Below the pieces are notes generated by a model, which saw only the letters and a list, made by a program, of their open reading frames with translations, had not been told where the DNA came from and ran no database searches. A stretch of 54,124 bases of DNA from Acidovorax sp. (GTDB lineage: Bacteria > Pseudomonadota > Gammaproteobacteria > Burkholderiales > Burkholderiaceae_C), in assembly GCF_016783915.1 (NCBI RefSeq), contig NZ_JADHVT010000016.1, positions 1 through 54,124 on the forward strand. The letters run 5' to 3'. A program made the position numbers and the translations under genes. The stretch's first letter is position 1. Each line of letters begins with the position of its first letter. Below, piece after piece: positions 9,683 through 17,760 of the stretch.

Positions 9683-11104
9683 ATGCAAGACGTTCAAAAC
9701 TCCAAGATCTCTGTCGAGAAGATCGGCGGCACTTCCATGACCGCCTTTGGCGATGTGCTGCGCCACATCATGCTGCACGACCCCAAGCGCATTTACGGCC
9801 GGATTTATGTGGTGTCCGCCTACTCGGGCGTGACGAACCAGTTGCTGGAGCACAAGAAGACGGGCGAGCGCGGCATCTACGCCCTGTTTGCTGAAGGCAA
9901 GGGCTACCAGGACGCCTTGACCCAACTGGCCGCCAGCCTGAAAAAGCTGAACGCGGGCTACGCCGACCTGCGCCTGCCGCTGGATGTGGCAGACGCCTTC
10001 ATCGACCAGCGCGTTGGCCAGGCGCGTGAGTACCTGAACGCCATGCAGCACGTGCTGGCCAGTGGCTATCTGAGCCGCAAGGATGTGCTGCTGGCTGCGC
10101 GCGAAGTGTTGGCCTCCATTGGCGAGTCGCACAGCGCGTTCAACTCGGTCGAGATCCTCAAGGCCAATGGTGTCAACGCCATCCTGATGGACCTGGCTGG
10201 TTTTGACGACAACGAAGCCTGGACCATCGACGAGCGCATTGCGCAAAGCTTCAAGGGCCTGGACCTGAGCGACAAGGTGGTGGTGGCCACTGGCTACACC
10301 AAAGGCACTGAAGGCATCATGCGCGAGTTTGACCGGGGCTACTCCGAAGTCACCTTCAGCAAGATCGCCGTGGAAGTGCGCCCCGCCGAGGCCGTGATCC
10401 ACAAGGAATTCCACCTCTCGTCCGCCGACCCTAACCTGGTGGGCCTGGAAAACGCCATCGTGGTGGGCGCCACCAACTACGACGTGGCCGACCAGTTGGC
10501 CGACGTGGGCATGGAAGCCATCCACCCCAAGGCTGCCAAGCCCATGGAACTGGCGGGCATTCCCATCCGCCTCAAAAACACGTTTGAGCCCGACCACCCC
10601 GGCACGCTCATCACCAAAGACTTTGTGGGCGAGCGCGCGCGCGTCGAGATCGTCACTGGCACCGACAAGGTCACGCTGATCGAGATCCACGACCCCAGCA
10701 TGGTGGGCACCGTGGGCTTTGATGCGGGCCTGATGAACGTGTTCTGCAAGCACGATGTGAGCTACATCCTGAAGGCGACCAACGCCAACTCCATCGCCCA
10801 TCTGGTGTGGGACAACCAGGTCACGCCCGAGCTGGTGGCCGAGCTGCAGGAGGGCTACCAGGTCGTGACGATCAAGCCCAGCGCCATCGTTTGCACCATT
10901 GGCTCCAACATCAGCATCCCAGGCGTGCTCGCCAAGGCGGCGCAAGCGCTGGCGGATGCGCAGGTCAACGTGAACTGCGTGTCGCAAACCTTGCGCCAGG
11001 TGAACATGCAGTTCGTGATCGAACGCGAAGACTACAAGACAGCCATCAAGGCGCTGAACATGGCCTTGTGCGTGAACTCCGGCACACCCGTCCCGCGCGT
11101 TTGA
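9683..11104 (+). CDS. Aspartate kinase, ectoine-associated (Ask_Ect-like) type
   Basis: Phosphorylates L-aspartate, the first step towards lysine, threonine, methionine and, in some bacteria, ectoine. The amino-acid kinase domain opens with VEKIGGTSM instead of the KYGGTS of LysC, followed by RIYVVSAYSGVTNQLLEHKK and GIYALF. From memory of the family, these features mark the specialised aspartokinase found with ectoine genes. Two ACT-like regions end the protein (about residues 330-390 and 400-460, the second starting SAIVCTIGSNI). ATG 9683 gives 473 residues; the upstream extension looks non-coding. No ectA, ectB or ectC is present in the window. A terminator follows 20 bases after the stop. 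Confidence 0.88.
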   Translation: MQDVQNSKISVEKIGGTSMTAFGDVLRHIMLHDPKRIYGRIYVVSAYSGVTNQLLEHKKTGERGIYALFAEGKGYQDALTQLAASLKKLNAGYADLRLPLDVADAFIDQRVGQAREYLNAMQHVLASGYLSRKDVLLAAREVLASIGESHSAFNSVEILKANGVNAILMDLAGFDDNEAWTIDERIAQSFKGLDLSDKVVVATGYTKGTEGIMREFDRGYSEVTFSKIAVEVRPAEAVIHKEFHLSSADPNLVGLENAIVVGATNYDVADQLADVGMEAIHPKAAKPMELAGIPIRLKNTFEPDHPGTLITKDFVGERARVEIVTGTDKVTLIEIHDPSMVGTVGFDAGLMNVFCKHDVSYILKATNANSIAHLVWDNQVTPELVAELQEGYQVVTIKPSAIVCTIGSNISIPGVLAKAAQALADAQVNVNCVSQTLRQVNMQFVIEREDYKTAIKALNMALCVNSGTPVPRV

Positions 11105-11124
11105 TCCCGCCACGGTGTTATCTG

Positions 11125-11150
11125 AAAGCCCGCTGCATGCGGGCTTTTTT
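11125..11150 (+). terminator. Rho-independent terminator after the aspartate kinase
   Basis: AAAGCCCGC (11125-11133) pairs with GCGGGCTTT (11139-11147) around a five-base loop and is followed by more T residues. Confidence 0.9.
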
Positions 11151-11320
11151 GTGCATGGTGCGTGGTGCTTCTATCCGTTTGCCAACACTGCACCCCAGCC
11201 TCACGTTCTGCCCATCCACCAGCAACATAGCCACTTATCCCAGCAAAACCCGTAACGGCAGCCCCGTCATACGCACCCGCGCGCCTTGGTCGCTGGCGTG
11301 GCCGCGCCTATTTGCTGCGG

Positions 11321-12292
11321 TTAGTGTGATTCGCCTGCGCCGAGCGGGGCGGCCGCTCGCGGCGGTTGTGCCACGGCGGCCACCGGCCGTTTGCTTATCA
11401 GCAGTACCCCCGACAGCACCAATCCCGCGCCGCCCATCTGCCAGGCGGTCAGCGGCTCGCCCAGCAGCCATGCGCCAAAGAAGATGGTGAGGATGGGCCC
11501 CAGCGTGCCGATCAGCGCGGTTTTGGGTGCGCCGATGCGGCGGATGGCGGCGGAGGTCATGAACACCGGCAGCACGGTGGAGAACACCGCCATGCCCAGG
11601 GCATGCAAATACACCGGCGCGGGCTGCACCAGCGCAACCGCCGGCTGGGTGGCGGCGAAGTGCAGCAGGGTGGCAACGGTGGACACCAGCATGGCCAGCG
11701 CCGTGAAGCGGGCAGCGCCCAGGCGGCGTATGGCGGGTTCGCTGCCTGCCTGGTAGAACGCATACGACACCGCCGAGCCAAACACAAAGCCCGCGCCGAT
11801 CAGCACCGCGCGCGTGTCGCCCGCAATGTGAAGGTCGTGCGCAAACGCCAGGCCAATGCCCGCATACGACAGCAGCAGCGCTGCCATCTCCCGGCGCGAC
11901 GCGGTTTTGCCGAGGAACAGCACGCCGATCAGGATGGTGAGCGTGGGGTAGGTGAACAGAATCAGCCGCTCCAGGCTGGCGGTGATGTATTGCAGCCCCA
12001 CGAAGTCCAGAATACTGGCGCCGTAGTAGCCCAGCAGGCCCAGCGCCACCACCGCCAGCCAGTCGCGCCGGGCCAGCGGTGCCAGCTTGCGGCTGGCGCG
12101 CCAGCCCACCCAGGCGAACACCGGCACCGAAAACAGCATGCGCAGCGCCAGAAGGGTGACCGAGTCCACCTGTACCGCCTGCGGCACGGCGTAGGCCAGC
12201 TTCACAAAGATGGCTTTGAACGAGAAGCCGAACGCTGCGAGCACGGCCAGGGCCAGCCCAACGCGTTCGGGGGACCATGTTTTGATGGACAT
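11321..12292 (-). CDS. EamA/DMT-superfamily transporter
   Basis: Inner-membrane exporter of small metabolites; the substrate cannot be told from sequence. The 323 residues contain about ten hydrophobic segments in two similar halves, the layout of EamA proteins. Segments include GLALAVLAAFGFSFKAIFVK at the N-terminus and LIGTLGPILTIFFGAWLLGE near the C-terminus, the latter typical of the second repeat. The ATG at 12292 follows a short G-rich leader on the minus strand. It is divergent from a LysR regulator 168 bases away, the classic arrangement for regulator and target. Confidence 0.88.
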   Translation of the reverse strand: MSIKTWSPERVGLALAVLAAFGFSFKAIFVKLAYAVPQAVQVDSVTLLALRMLFSVPVFAWVGWRASRKLAPLARRDWLAVVALGLLGYYGASILDFVGLQYITASLERLILFTYPTLTILIGVLFLGKTASRREMAALLLSYAGIGLAFAHDLHIAGDTRAVLIGAGFVFGSAVSYAFYQAGSEPAIRRLGAARFTALAMLVSTVATLLHFAATQPAVALVQPAPVYLHALGMAVFSTVLPVFMTSAAIRRIGAPKTALIGTLGPILTIFFGAWLLGEPLTAWQMGGAGLVLSGVLLISKRPVAAVAQPPRAAAPLGAGESH

Positions 12293-12432
12293 AGGGGCAA
12301 CTAACTTGGCAAGGGGCTAAGGGACAAGGGTGGGGCGGACCTTTGAGCGCAGTCCTCTGACGCTGTTTCGTTCGGTTTTTGAATGGTCGGTGCATTTGCA
12401 GCAAGGCACAATTGCCCATCTCCCAAGCCAGC

Positions 12433-12449
12433 GTTCGTTGCAGGCGAAC
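12433..12449. promoter_or_regulatory. Possible LysR-type operator in the EamA/LysR gap
   Basis: GTTCG (12433-12437) and CGAAC (12445-12449) form a dyad with a seven-base spacer and contain the T-N11-A pattern of LysR binding sites. It lies 12 bases before the LysR start, where autorepression would act. Seen as a dyad; function is inferred. Confidence 0.35.
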
Positions 12450-12460
12450 ACAGCACCCCC

Positions 12461-13375
12461 ATGAACTACGACCTGACGGACCTGCGCCTTTTTGTGGCGG
12501 TTGCGGAAGAGGGCAACCTCACCCGTGGCGCGGCGCGCGCGTTTCTGGCGCCGTCTTCGGCCAGCCACCGCATCCGGCGGCTCGAAGACGCGCTCAACGC
12601 CACGCTGCTGGACCGCCAGGCGCGCGGCGTGGCGCTGACCCGCGCGGGCGAGGCGCTGCTGCGCAACGCGCGCCAGGTGCTGGCCAGCCTGGAGCAGATG
12701 CACGCCAACCTGTCGCCGTTTGCCACGGGCATACGCGGCCATGTCAGCCTGTGGGCCAACACGCATGCCACGCACACGTATTTGCCCGACGACCTGGCAG
12801 ATTTTTTGCGCCAGCACCCGCAGGTCAGCGTGAGTCTGGAAGAGCGTACCAGCACCGACATCGTGGTGGCCGTGGCCGGCGGCGAGATTGACGTGGGCGT
12901 GCTGGCAGACAGCGGCCACAGTGCAGGCGTGGACCTGCTGCCCTACCGGCAAGACCGGCTGGTGCTCATCGTCCCCCGGGGCCACGCGCTGTCGTCACGC
13001 ACGGGCGTGGGTTTTGCCGAGGTGCTGGGCCACCCGTTTGTCATGCTGCATGCGGGGTCGTCCATTCACACTTTCACCATGAATGCTGCCGCCGCCCTGG
13101 GCCAGCACCTGGACGTGCGAATTCAGGTGCGCAGTTTTGAGGCCGTGTGCCGCATGGTGGGCGCGGGTGTGGGCATTGGCATGGTGCCGCGCAGCGCGGT
13201 CAGCACGGCGGGCCTGGCCGAGCCGCCCGTGGTGCTGGAAATGAACGAGCCCTGGGCGCAGCGCGACCTGCAGATTTGCACCCGCAAGGGCGTGCTGCTT
13301 TCCGGCTTTGCCGCCGCGCTGGTGGCGCATTTGCAGGCGACAGCGCCGGGCCATGTTGCAGATCCCGTGCAGTAG
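12461..13375 (+). CDS. LysR-family transcriptional regulator
   Basis: DNA-binding regulator of 304 residues. The N-terminal winged helix-turn-helix starts DLTDLRLFVAVAEEGNLTRG and has the SxSxSHRIRRLE recognition helix region. It is followed by a linker helix and a substrate-binding domain (about 90-295). ATG 12461 is chosen because it begins exactly at the conserved HTH start; the extra upstream codons lack similarity to the family. Ser-Ala-Ser-His in the recognition helix replaces the more common QPALS/QPSLS. By position it probably controls the divergent EamA exporter and itself. Confidence 0.9.
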   Translation: MNYDLTDLRLFVAVAEEGNLTRGAARAFLAPSSASHRIRRLEDALNATLLDRQARGVALTRAGEALLRNARQVLASLEQMHANLSPFATGIRGHVSLWANTHATHTYLPDDLADFLRQHPQVSVSLEERTSTDIVVAVAGGEIDVGVLADSGHSAGVDLLPYRQDRLVLIVPRGHALSSRTGVGFAEVLGHPFVMLHAGSSIHTFTMNAAAALGQHLDVRIQVRSFEAVCRMVGAGVGIGMVPRSAVSTAGLAEPPVVLEMNEPWAQRDLQICTRKGVLLSGFAAALVAHLQATAPGHVADPVQ

Positions 13376-13420
13376 CTGGCGTGATGGCGCCCGCACCCGT
13401 TCCTTCTGGTCAGACCAACC

Positions 13421-13480
13421 ATTCAAAAATGATAGCTGCTAGCGCATGATGTATAAGCGCTAGCGGCCAAAAACACTTCA
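13421..13480 (+). repeat. Dispersed hairpin repeat, intergenic copy (reference copy)
   Basis: Contains the words GATAGCTGCT and GCGGCCAAAAACA around a perfect 8-bp inverted repeat, GCTAGCGC (13438-13445) and GCGCTAGC (13457-13464). It ends 9 bases before the methyltransferase start, so it would lie in that gene's leader. Confidence 0.85.
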
Positions 13481-13488
13481 ACTTTTCT

Positions 13489-14439
13489 ATGCAAGCCCTG
13501 CTCGACACCATTGCCACCATGCCTTTGCCCACCGACGCCATGCGCGTCTTTCATGGGCGGGGTGGCAAACACCCGGGCGATGAGCAGTGGGTGCTGGACG
13601 CCTACCCGCCCGTCTTCGTCGTCACCGGCTTTGCACCGGCCACCGATGAGCAACTGGCCGCTATCGGCGCCGCGCTGGAGGCACGCTGGGCGCAGATTGC
13701 CCCGGCGGGCGAGGTGTTGAATTGGGTGTTTCAGCACCGGGGCGAGGCCCTTCGCATGGAGGGCCGCAGCGAGACGCGCTTGATGGCCGGCGCCGTGCCC
13801 GACCCGCATGTAGTGACCGAGGCGGGCGCGCGCTACCGCGTGCATGTGCTGCGTGGCCAGAACCACGGCCTGTTTCTGGACATGGCCGAAGGTCGGCGCT
13901 GGGTGCGCGACTATGCCGCCGCCCGCAGCACCGACCGCTATGGCCTCAAGGTGCTGAACCTGTTTGCCTACACCTGCGCGTTTTCGGTGGTGGCGCTGCA
14001 GGCGGGCGCCAAACAGGTGGTGAATGTGGACATGGCCCACGGCGCCATTGCCGTGGGCCAACAAAACCACCAGCTCAACGGCATCACCACCGGCGCGGCG
14101 TTTTTGCCGCACGACATTTTCAGCAGCTGGGGCAAGATCAACCGTAGCGGGCCGTATGGTCTGGTCATCGTCGACCCGCCCAGCTACCAAAAGGGCAGCT
14201 TTGTGGCCACCAAGGACTACGCCCGCCTGATGCGCCGCCTGCCCGACCTGCTGGCGCCCGGCGGCCACGCGCTGCTGTGCCTGAACGCGCCCGAGCTGGG
14301 CCTGGCGTTTTTGCAGGACCAGATGCGCGAGCTGGCGCCTGAGCTGCAGTTTGTAGAGCGCGTGGCCAACCCAACCGTGTTTGCCGATGTGGACGAGGAG
14401 CGGGCGCTGAAGGTGCTGGTGTACCGCGCGCCTGCGTGA
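13489..14439 (+). CDS. Class I SAM-dependent methyltransferase, RlmI/RlmK-like
   Basis: Probable RNA (rRNA) methyltransferase by family resemblance. The 316-residue protein has the SAM-binding motif I LNLFAYTCAFSV (near 161-172) and the catalytic-loop motif VDPPSYQKG (near 227). The short N-terminal region (about 1-120) resembles the substrate domain of the Methyltrans_SAM family. Motif IV is DPPSY, as in 23S rRNA m5C/m7G enzymes of the RlmI/RlmK group, but the N-terminal PUA domain of RlmI is absent, so the target is uncertain. No Shine-Dalgarno is obvious because the repeat element occupies the leader. It ends 312 bases before the next gene. Confidence 0.85.
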   Translation: MQALLDTIATMPLPTDAMRVFHGRGGKHPGDEQWVLDAYPPVFVVTGFAPATDEQLAAIGAALEARWAQIAPAGEVLNWVFQHRGEALRMEGRSETRLMAGAVPDPHVVTEAGARYRVHVLRGQNHGLFLDMAEGRRWVRDYAAARSTDRYGLKVLNLFAYTCAFSVVALQAGAKQVVNVDMAHGAIAVGQQNHQLNGITTGAAFLPHDIFSSWGKINRSGPYGLVIVDPPSYQKGSFVATKDYARLMRRLPDLLAPGGHALLCLNAPELGLAFLQDQMRELAPELQFVERVANPTVFADVDEERALKVLVYRAPA

Positions 14440-14751
14440 GGGGGGATGGCACGCGCGAACGCGATCTGGACGAGGGCGCGAACCATGTTCGTGCGAGTCC
14501 CGGGGAGTGGAGCGTTTGGTTGGCTGCCCGTTGCGAACTGTGAACCTACGGACGCAGGAGAGATCGCCCTGTTGCGTGGGAGCAGGGTGTATTCGGCTGC
14601 GTTCCGCCAAACGGGTGGCCTCAGGCAATGCCCTGCGCCAGGCACTGGCTACCGTCCTCCACCGACAATTCCGGCTGGCCAGTCGCCGGAGCAGGTGGTG
14701 CTCCTGTTTCGGCCTTGATTATTTCTTCCACGCCCCATATCGGAGAACCTT
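14440..14751. other. 312-base gap; only an imperfect dyad and a ribosome-binding site seen
   Basis: No convincing reading frame or terminator. An imperfect dyad (GGCGCGAAC ... GTTCGTGCG, around 14475-14496) lies near the start. The only clear signal is GGAGAACC just before ATG 14752. Confidence 0.4.
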
Positions 14752-14949
14752 ATGCCAGACGATGACCGTTGTTGCGGCACCGGCACCTGCATCATTGATA
14801 CCGAGGGGCGCTGCTGGTGCGGGCAGGTGTGGAATGGCGAACAAATGTGCCGACCTGCGCTGACGGACGCCATTCCCGACGCCACCCCTGACGCCACCCC
14901 CGCTCGCGGAACATGTGCCCCTGATCAGCCGGCAGGCACGGCTCCATGA
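14752..14949 (+). CDS. Small Cys-rich protein, function unknown
   Basis: A 65-residue soluble protein preceded by GGAGAACC at ribosome-binding distance. Six cysteines fall within residues 7-33 in the pattern CC-x3-C-x6-7-C-x-C-x-C-type spacing (RCCGTGTC ... CWCGQVW ... QMC), suggesting metal or redox binding. The C-terminal half is a low-complexity DATP repeat encoded by 12-base tandem units. Its stop overlaps the start of the double-cupin gene (ATGA at 14946-14949), so translation is coupled and the two products may act together. I do not recognise a named family, but the Cys pattern and context argue that it is a real gene. Confidence 0.65.
   Translation: MPDDDRCCGTGTCIIDTEGRCWCGQVWNGEQMCRPALTDAIPDATPDATPARGTCAPDQPAGTAP
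14866..14901 (+). repeat. Three 12-base tandem units in the small Cys-rich gene
   Basis: GACGCCATTCCC, GACGCCACCCCT and GACGCCACCCCC follow one another and encode DAIP-DATP-DATP. Twelve-base units keep the frame, so copy number can change without loss of the protein or of the ATGA coupling. Confidence 0.8.
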
Positions 14950-15623
14950 GCGCCATCGCCCACACGCTGCTCAACAACGACTACACGGCACGCTGCGTGA
15001 TTGATAGCCAGGCATTGCCCTGGCAGCAGTCGCCATCGCCGCTGGTGCACCGCCGCCTGCTCGAGCGTGACGGGGGCGAGGTGGCGCGAGCGACCTCCAT
15101 CGTGCGCTACGACGCCGGTGCGCGGTTCGACCACCATTCGCATGGCCTGGGTGAGCAGATCCTGGTGCTCGAAGGCACGCTGAGCGATGAACTGGGTGAC
15201 TACCCCGCAGGCACGTATCTGCAAAACCCGCCGGGTTCCGGGCACGCTCCGTATTCCATTGATGGCTGCACTCTGTTCGTCAAGCTGCGGTATCTCGACC
15301 CCGCTGATACGGAACGGGTGGTCATCAACACCCGCACTGCTTCCTGGTTTCAGGGCATGGTCGGCGGGCTGACGGTGCTGCCGCTCAGTGCTTTCGGCTC
15401 CCGTCATACCGCCATGGTGCGCTGGGCGCCCGGCACCTATTTCAATCCCCACCGCCACCATGGCGGCGAGGAGATCCTGGTGGTCGAAGGCGTGTTCTCC
15501 GACGAGCACGGCCACTACCCGGCGGGCAGCTGGCTGCGCAGCCCGCATGGCAGCCAGCACCAGCCCTACAGTGTCGAGGGCTGCCTGATTCTGGTCACCA
15601 CGGGGCACCTGCTGAACACCTGA
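14946..15623 (+). CDS. Double-cupin protein of the ChrR-like family
   Basis: 225 residues made of two cupin units. The first has the metal-ligand pattern DHHSHGLGEQILVLEG (about residues 60-75) and the second NPHRHHGGEEILVVEG (about 167-182). Each is followed by the second cupin motif with YPAG. This resembles the cupin half of ChrR anti-sigma factors, but the N-terminal zinc anti-sigma domain is missing and no ECF sigma gene is adjacent, so a sensor or enzyme role is more likely than sigma control. It overlaps the upstream small Cys-rich gene by ATGA. Confidence 0.82.
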   Translation: MSAIAHTLLNNDYTARCVIDSQALPWQQSPSPLVHRRLLERDGGEVARATSIVRYDAGARFDHHSHGLGEQILVLEGTLSDELGDYPAGTYLQNPPGSGHAPYSIDGCTLFVKLRYLDPADTERVVINTRTASWFQGMVGGLTVLPLSAFGSRHTAMVRWAPGTYFNPHRHHGGEEILVVEGVFSDEHGHYPAGSWLRSPHGSQHQPYSVEGCLILVTTGHLLNT

Positions 15624-15696
15624 CCGGACACGCCGTCCTGTGTGTCCAGTCCGCTCCCGCCCGGGGGGCGCCGCAAGGGGTGCACCATCTGTGCTC

Positions 15697-15778
15697 CATT
15701 TCAGGGTTTCCGTGATCGGGCCTGGCGCTGGTGGGCATGGGCCTGTCCGTCTTCGGTGTCTGGCTGGCGCGCCGCTGA
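15697..15778 (+). pseudogene. Possible C-terminal remnant of a membrane transporter (frameshifted)
   Basis: The plus strand reads RVSVIG in one frame and then, after a one-base shift near 15720, LALVGMGLSVFGVWLARR followed by TGA. Together they resemble the last membrane helix of an EamA/DMT transporter. No upstream part survives. It is short, so chance is possible. Confidence 0.3.
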
Positions 15779-15791
15779 TCCGCCGCAAGCC

Positions 15792-16313
15792 CTATCGCAG
15801 CGTCATCAGTTCGGTGGTGATCACCGTCCACTCGTCTTGCGACACGGGTGTGATCGACAGGCGGCTGCCACGCTGCAGCAGGCGCATGGTGGCCAGCTCG
15901 GGCCGGGCCCGCAGCTCGGGCAGGCCGATGAGCCGGGTCTTGCGCAGCGCCTGCACGTCCAGCAGCAGCCAGCGGGGCGCGTCTCGTGGCGATTTGGGGT
16001 CGTGGTATGGCGACGCGGGGTCAAACTGCGTGGGGTCGGCCCGGATGCCGCTGGCCACACGGGCAATGCCCGCAATGCCGGGCGCAGGACAACTGGAGTG
16101 ATAGAACAACACCCCATCTCCCACCTGCATGTCGTCGCGCATGAAGTTGCGGGCCTGGTAATTGCGTACGCCCGTCCAGGGCACCGTGGCGTTGGGCGCG
16201 GCCAGGGCATCGTCGATGGAGCACTCGTCGGGCTCGGACTTCATGAGCCAGAACTGGGCCGGGCGGCCAGCGGCGGCGTGCGAGGAGCGTGAATGAGTAG
16301 GAGCGGTGACCAT
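15792..16313 (-). CDS. EVE-domain protein
   Basis: 173 residues that are almost entirely an EVE domain (PUA-like fold that binds modified nucleotides or RNA). It begins with FWLMKSEPDECSIDDAL, followed by WTGVRNYQARNFMRDDMQVGD and VLFYHSSC, the conserved aromatic-cage and core stretches of the family. The first ~18 residues before FWLMKSEP are variable, so the true start may be slightly internal. It is divergent from the DUF3592 gene and convergent with the cupin gene. No operon partner is visible. Confidence 0.9.
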   Translation of the reverse strand: MVTAPTHSRSSHAAAGRPAQFWLMKSEPDECSIDDALAAPNATVPWTGVRNYQARNFMRDDMQVGDGVLFYHSSCPAPGIAGIARVASGIRADPTQFDPASPYHDPKSPRDAPRWLLLDVQALRKTRLIGLPELRARPELATMRLLQRGSRLSITPVSQDEWTVITTELMTLR

Positions 16314-16622
16314 GGCCGCATTCTGTCAAAGATGCCGAGGGTGGTGGCGGGCGCCTCAGGCCAGGGCGCAGGCGGTGAGCTGCTATCTATGTGATAGCTG
16401 TCCAGGCATGTTCCACTAGCGCTTGTGGCTTAAAACACCATAAATCGGCTGCGATCGCGTTGAAATGAGCCTGCTGTCTACATGGCAGATTGCGCAGCCC
16501 GGGGACGCGCCGCAGAATCTGACCGTGCAAGGCTGGTCGCACCGGTCCAGGCCGCATGTGGCGGCACTCACCAGGGCCATCACCGCGTCGGTTTGTTGTC
16601 TCATTTGCCCTGAACTTTGTCC
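16314..16622. other. 309-base divergent gap between EVE and DUF3592 genes
   Basis: Holds one copy of the dispersed repeat (16383-16440). The remaining sequence shows no terminator, no clear promoter and no supported reading frame. Confidence 0.5.
16383..16440 (+). repeat. Dispersed hairpin repeat, intergenic copy
   Basis: Contains GATAGCTG, then GGCATGTTCCACTAGCGCTT and GGCTTAAAACACC. It is the closest relative of the copy inside waaA (50135-50185): over about 41 aligned bases I count four or five differences. The inverted repeat is degraded compared with other copies. Confidence 0.75.
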
Positions 16623-17735
16623 ATGACAAGACGCTCTTCCTCAACCCATGCGCAGGGTGCACGCGACCCGGCTGCCCGTGGCGGCAAGCGCGCTGGGGGC
16701 TGGCTGCTGGGCCTGTTTGCCCTGCCATTTGCAGCGGTGGGCGTGGGCATGCTGCTGCTCAGCGTGTTGCCTACGCTGTACGACTGGGCACGCATGCAGT
16801 GGTGGCAGCCCGTGCCCGCCACGCTGGTGGCGGCGCGCCTGGAGACCAGCCGCAGCAGCAAATCCAGCTCGTACACCGTCAAGGCCAGCTACCGCTACCA
16901 GATGGCGGGGCGTGAGTACCAGGGGGACCGTGTGGCGATCAGTGGCGGGGGCGACAACGTGGGCGATTTTCAGGAAGCGCTGGGTGCGCGGCTGGAGCAG
17001 GCACTGCGCGATGGCGCGCCCGTTCAGGTCTGGGTCAGTCCGTCTGACCCGGCAGACGCAGTCATTGACCGCAGCCTGCGGCCCGGCCTGCTGGCCCTGA
17101 AGATGGTGTTTGTGGTGGTGTTTGGCGGTGTGGGCGTGGGCCTGCTGGTGCATGTGCTGCGCCCAGCCCGGGCCGCGCGGGGCAGTGCAGGCGGCAGCGC
17201 CCAGCCACTGACAGCCGGTATGCCCGGGCGGGTGGAGCGCACGCCCGGCGGGGTGGCCATGTACTTTCCGGCGGGCCGATGGTGGGGACTCAAACTGGCG
17301 CTGGCCTTGGTGGGGGCTGTGTTTTTGGCCGTCGGGGCGCTGGTGCCCTGGGAGCAGGAATCATCGGGCGATATGGCGCCGTGGCTGTTCCGCCTGCTGT
17401 TTGGCGGTGTGGGCGGTGTGGTGCTGCTGGCCAGCTTCTATGCCCTGGCCAACAGCCTGCGCGTACAGCTGGACCACACCGGCCTGCGCACCGAGCGGCG
17501 CCTGCTGGGCCTGATGCTGCGCTGGCACCAGGTGCCCCCGCACGACATTGCCCGGCTGCGGGTGGTGGAGAGCTACACGGTCGAAAGCAACGGCAACCGC
17601 CAAGCGTACTTCCGCATCGTGGCTGAGCTGCGGGGTGGGCGGCAGCTCACCATCGCCCAGGACCTGAAGGGGCGCGCCCAGGCCGACAAGCTGCTGGCGT
17701 CCATTGGCGGCTGGACCGGCTACGCCACGTGTTGA
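16623..17735 (+). CDS. DUF3592 membrane protein
   Basis: 370 residues from ATG 16623; a TTG two codons upstream is an alternative start. Four main hydrophobic segments are seen: about 25-50 (LLGLFALPFAAVGVGMLLLS), 155-185, 215-240 and 250-280. After the first segment a DUF3592-type beta-rich region reads PVPATLVAARLETS ... YTVKASYRYQMAGREYQGDR, the form seen in proteins of this domain family. The C-terminal ~100 residues are soluble. No biochemical role is known for the family, and no neighbour suggests one. Confidence 0.8.
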   Translation: MTRRSSSTHAQGARDPAARGGKRAGGWLLGLFALPFAAVGVGMLLLSVLPTLYDWARMQWWQPVPATLVAARLETSRSSKSSSYTVKASYRYQMAGREYQGDRVAISGGGDNVGDFQEALGARLEQALRDGAPVQVWVSPSDPADAVIDRSLRPGLLALKMVFVVVFGGVGVGLLVHVLRPARAARGSAGGSAQPLTAGMPGRVERTPGGVAMYFPAGRWWGLKLALALVGAVFLAVGALVPWEQESSGDMAPWLFRLLFGGVGGVVLLASFYALANSLRVQLDHTGLRTERRLLGLMLRWHQVPPHDIARLRVVESYTVESNGNRQAYFRIVAELRGGRQLTIAQDLKGRAQADKLLASIGGWTGYATC

Positions 17736-17760
17736 TTTCAGCAGGGTCGCTGAGACGACC

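Noticed and set aside
9355-9684. Minus-strand frame in the gap before the aspartate kinase
   Set aside because: Part of it looks protein-like, but it overlaps the end of the upstream gene, is unusually Cys/Ser-rich and has no start signal.
14446-14718. 90-codon frame ahead of the small Cys-rich gene
   Set aside because: No ribosome-binding site and no coherent domain; composition resembles noncoding sequence.
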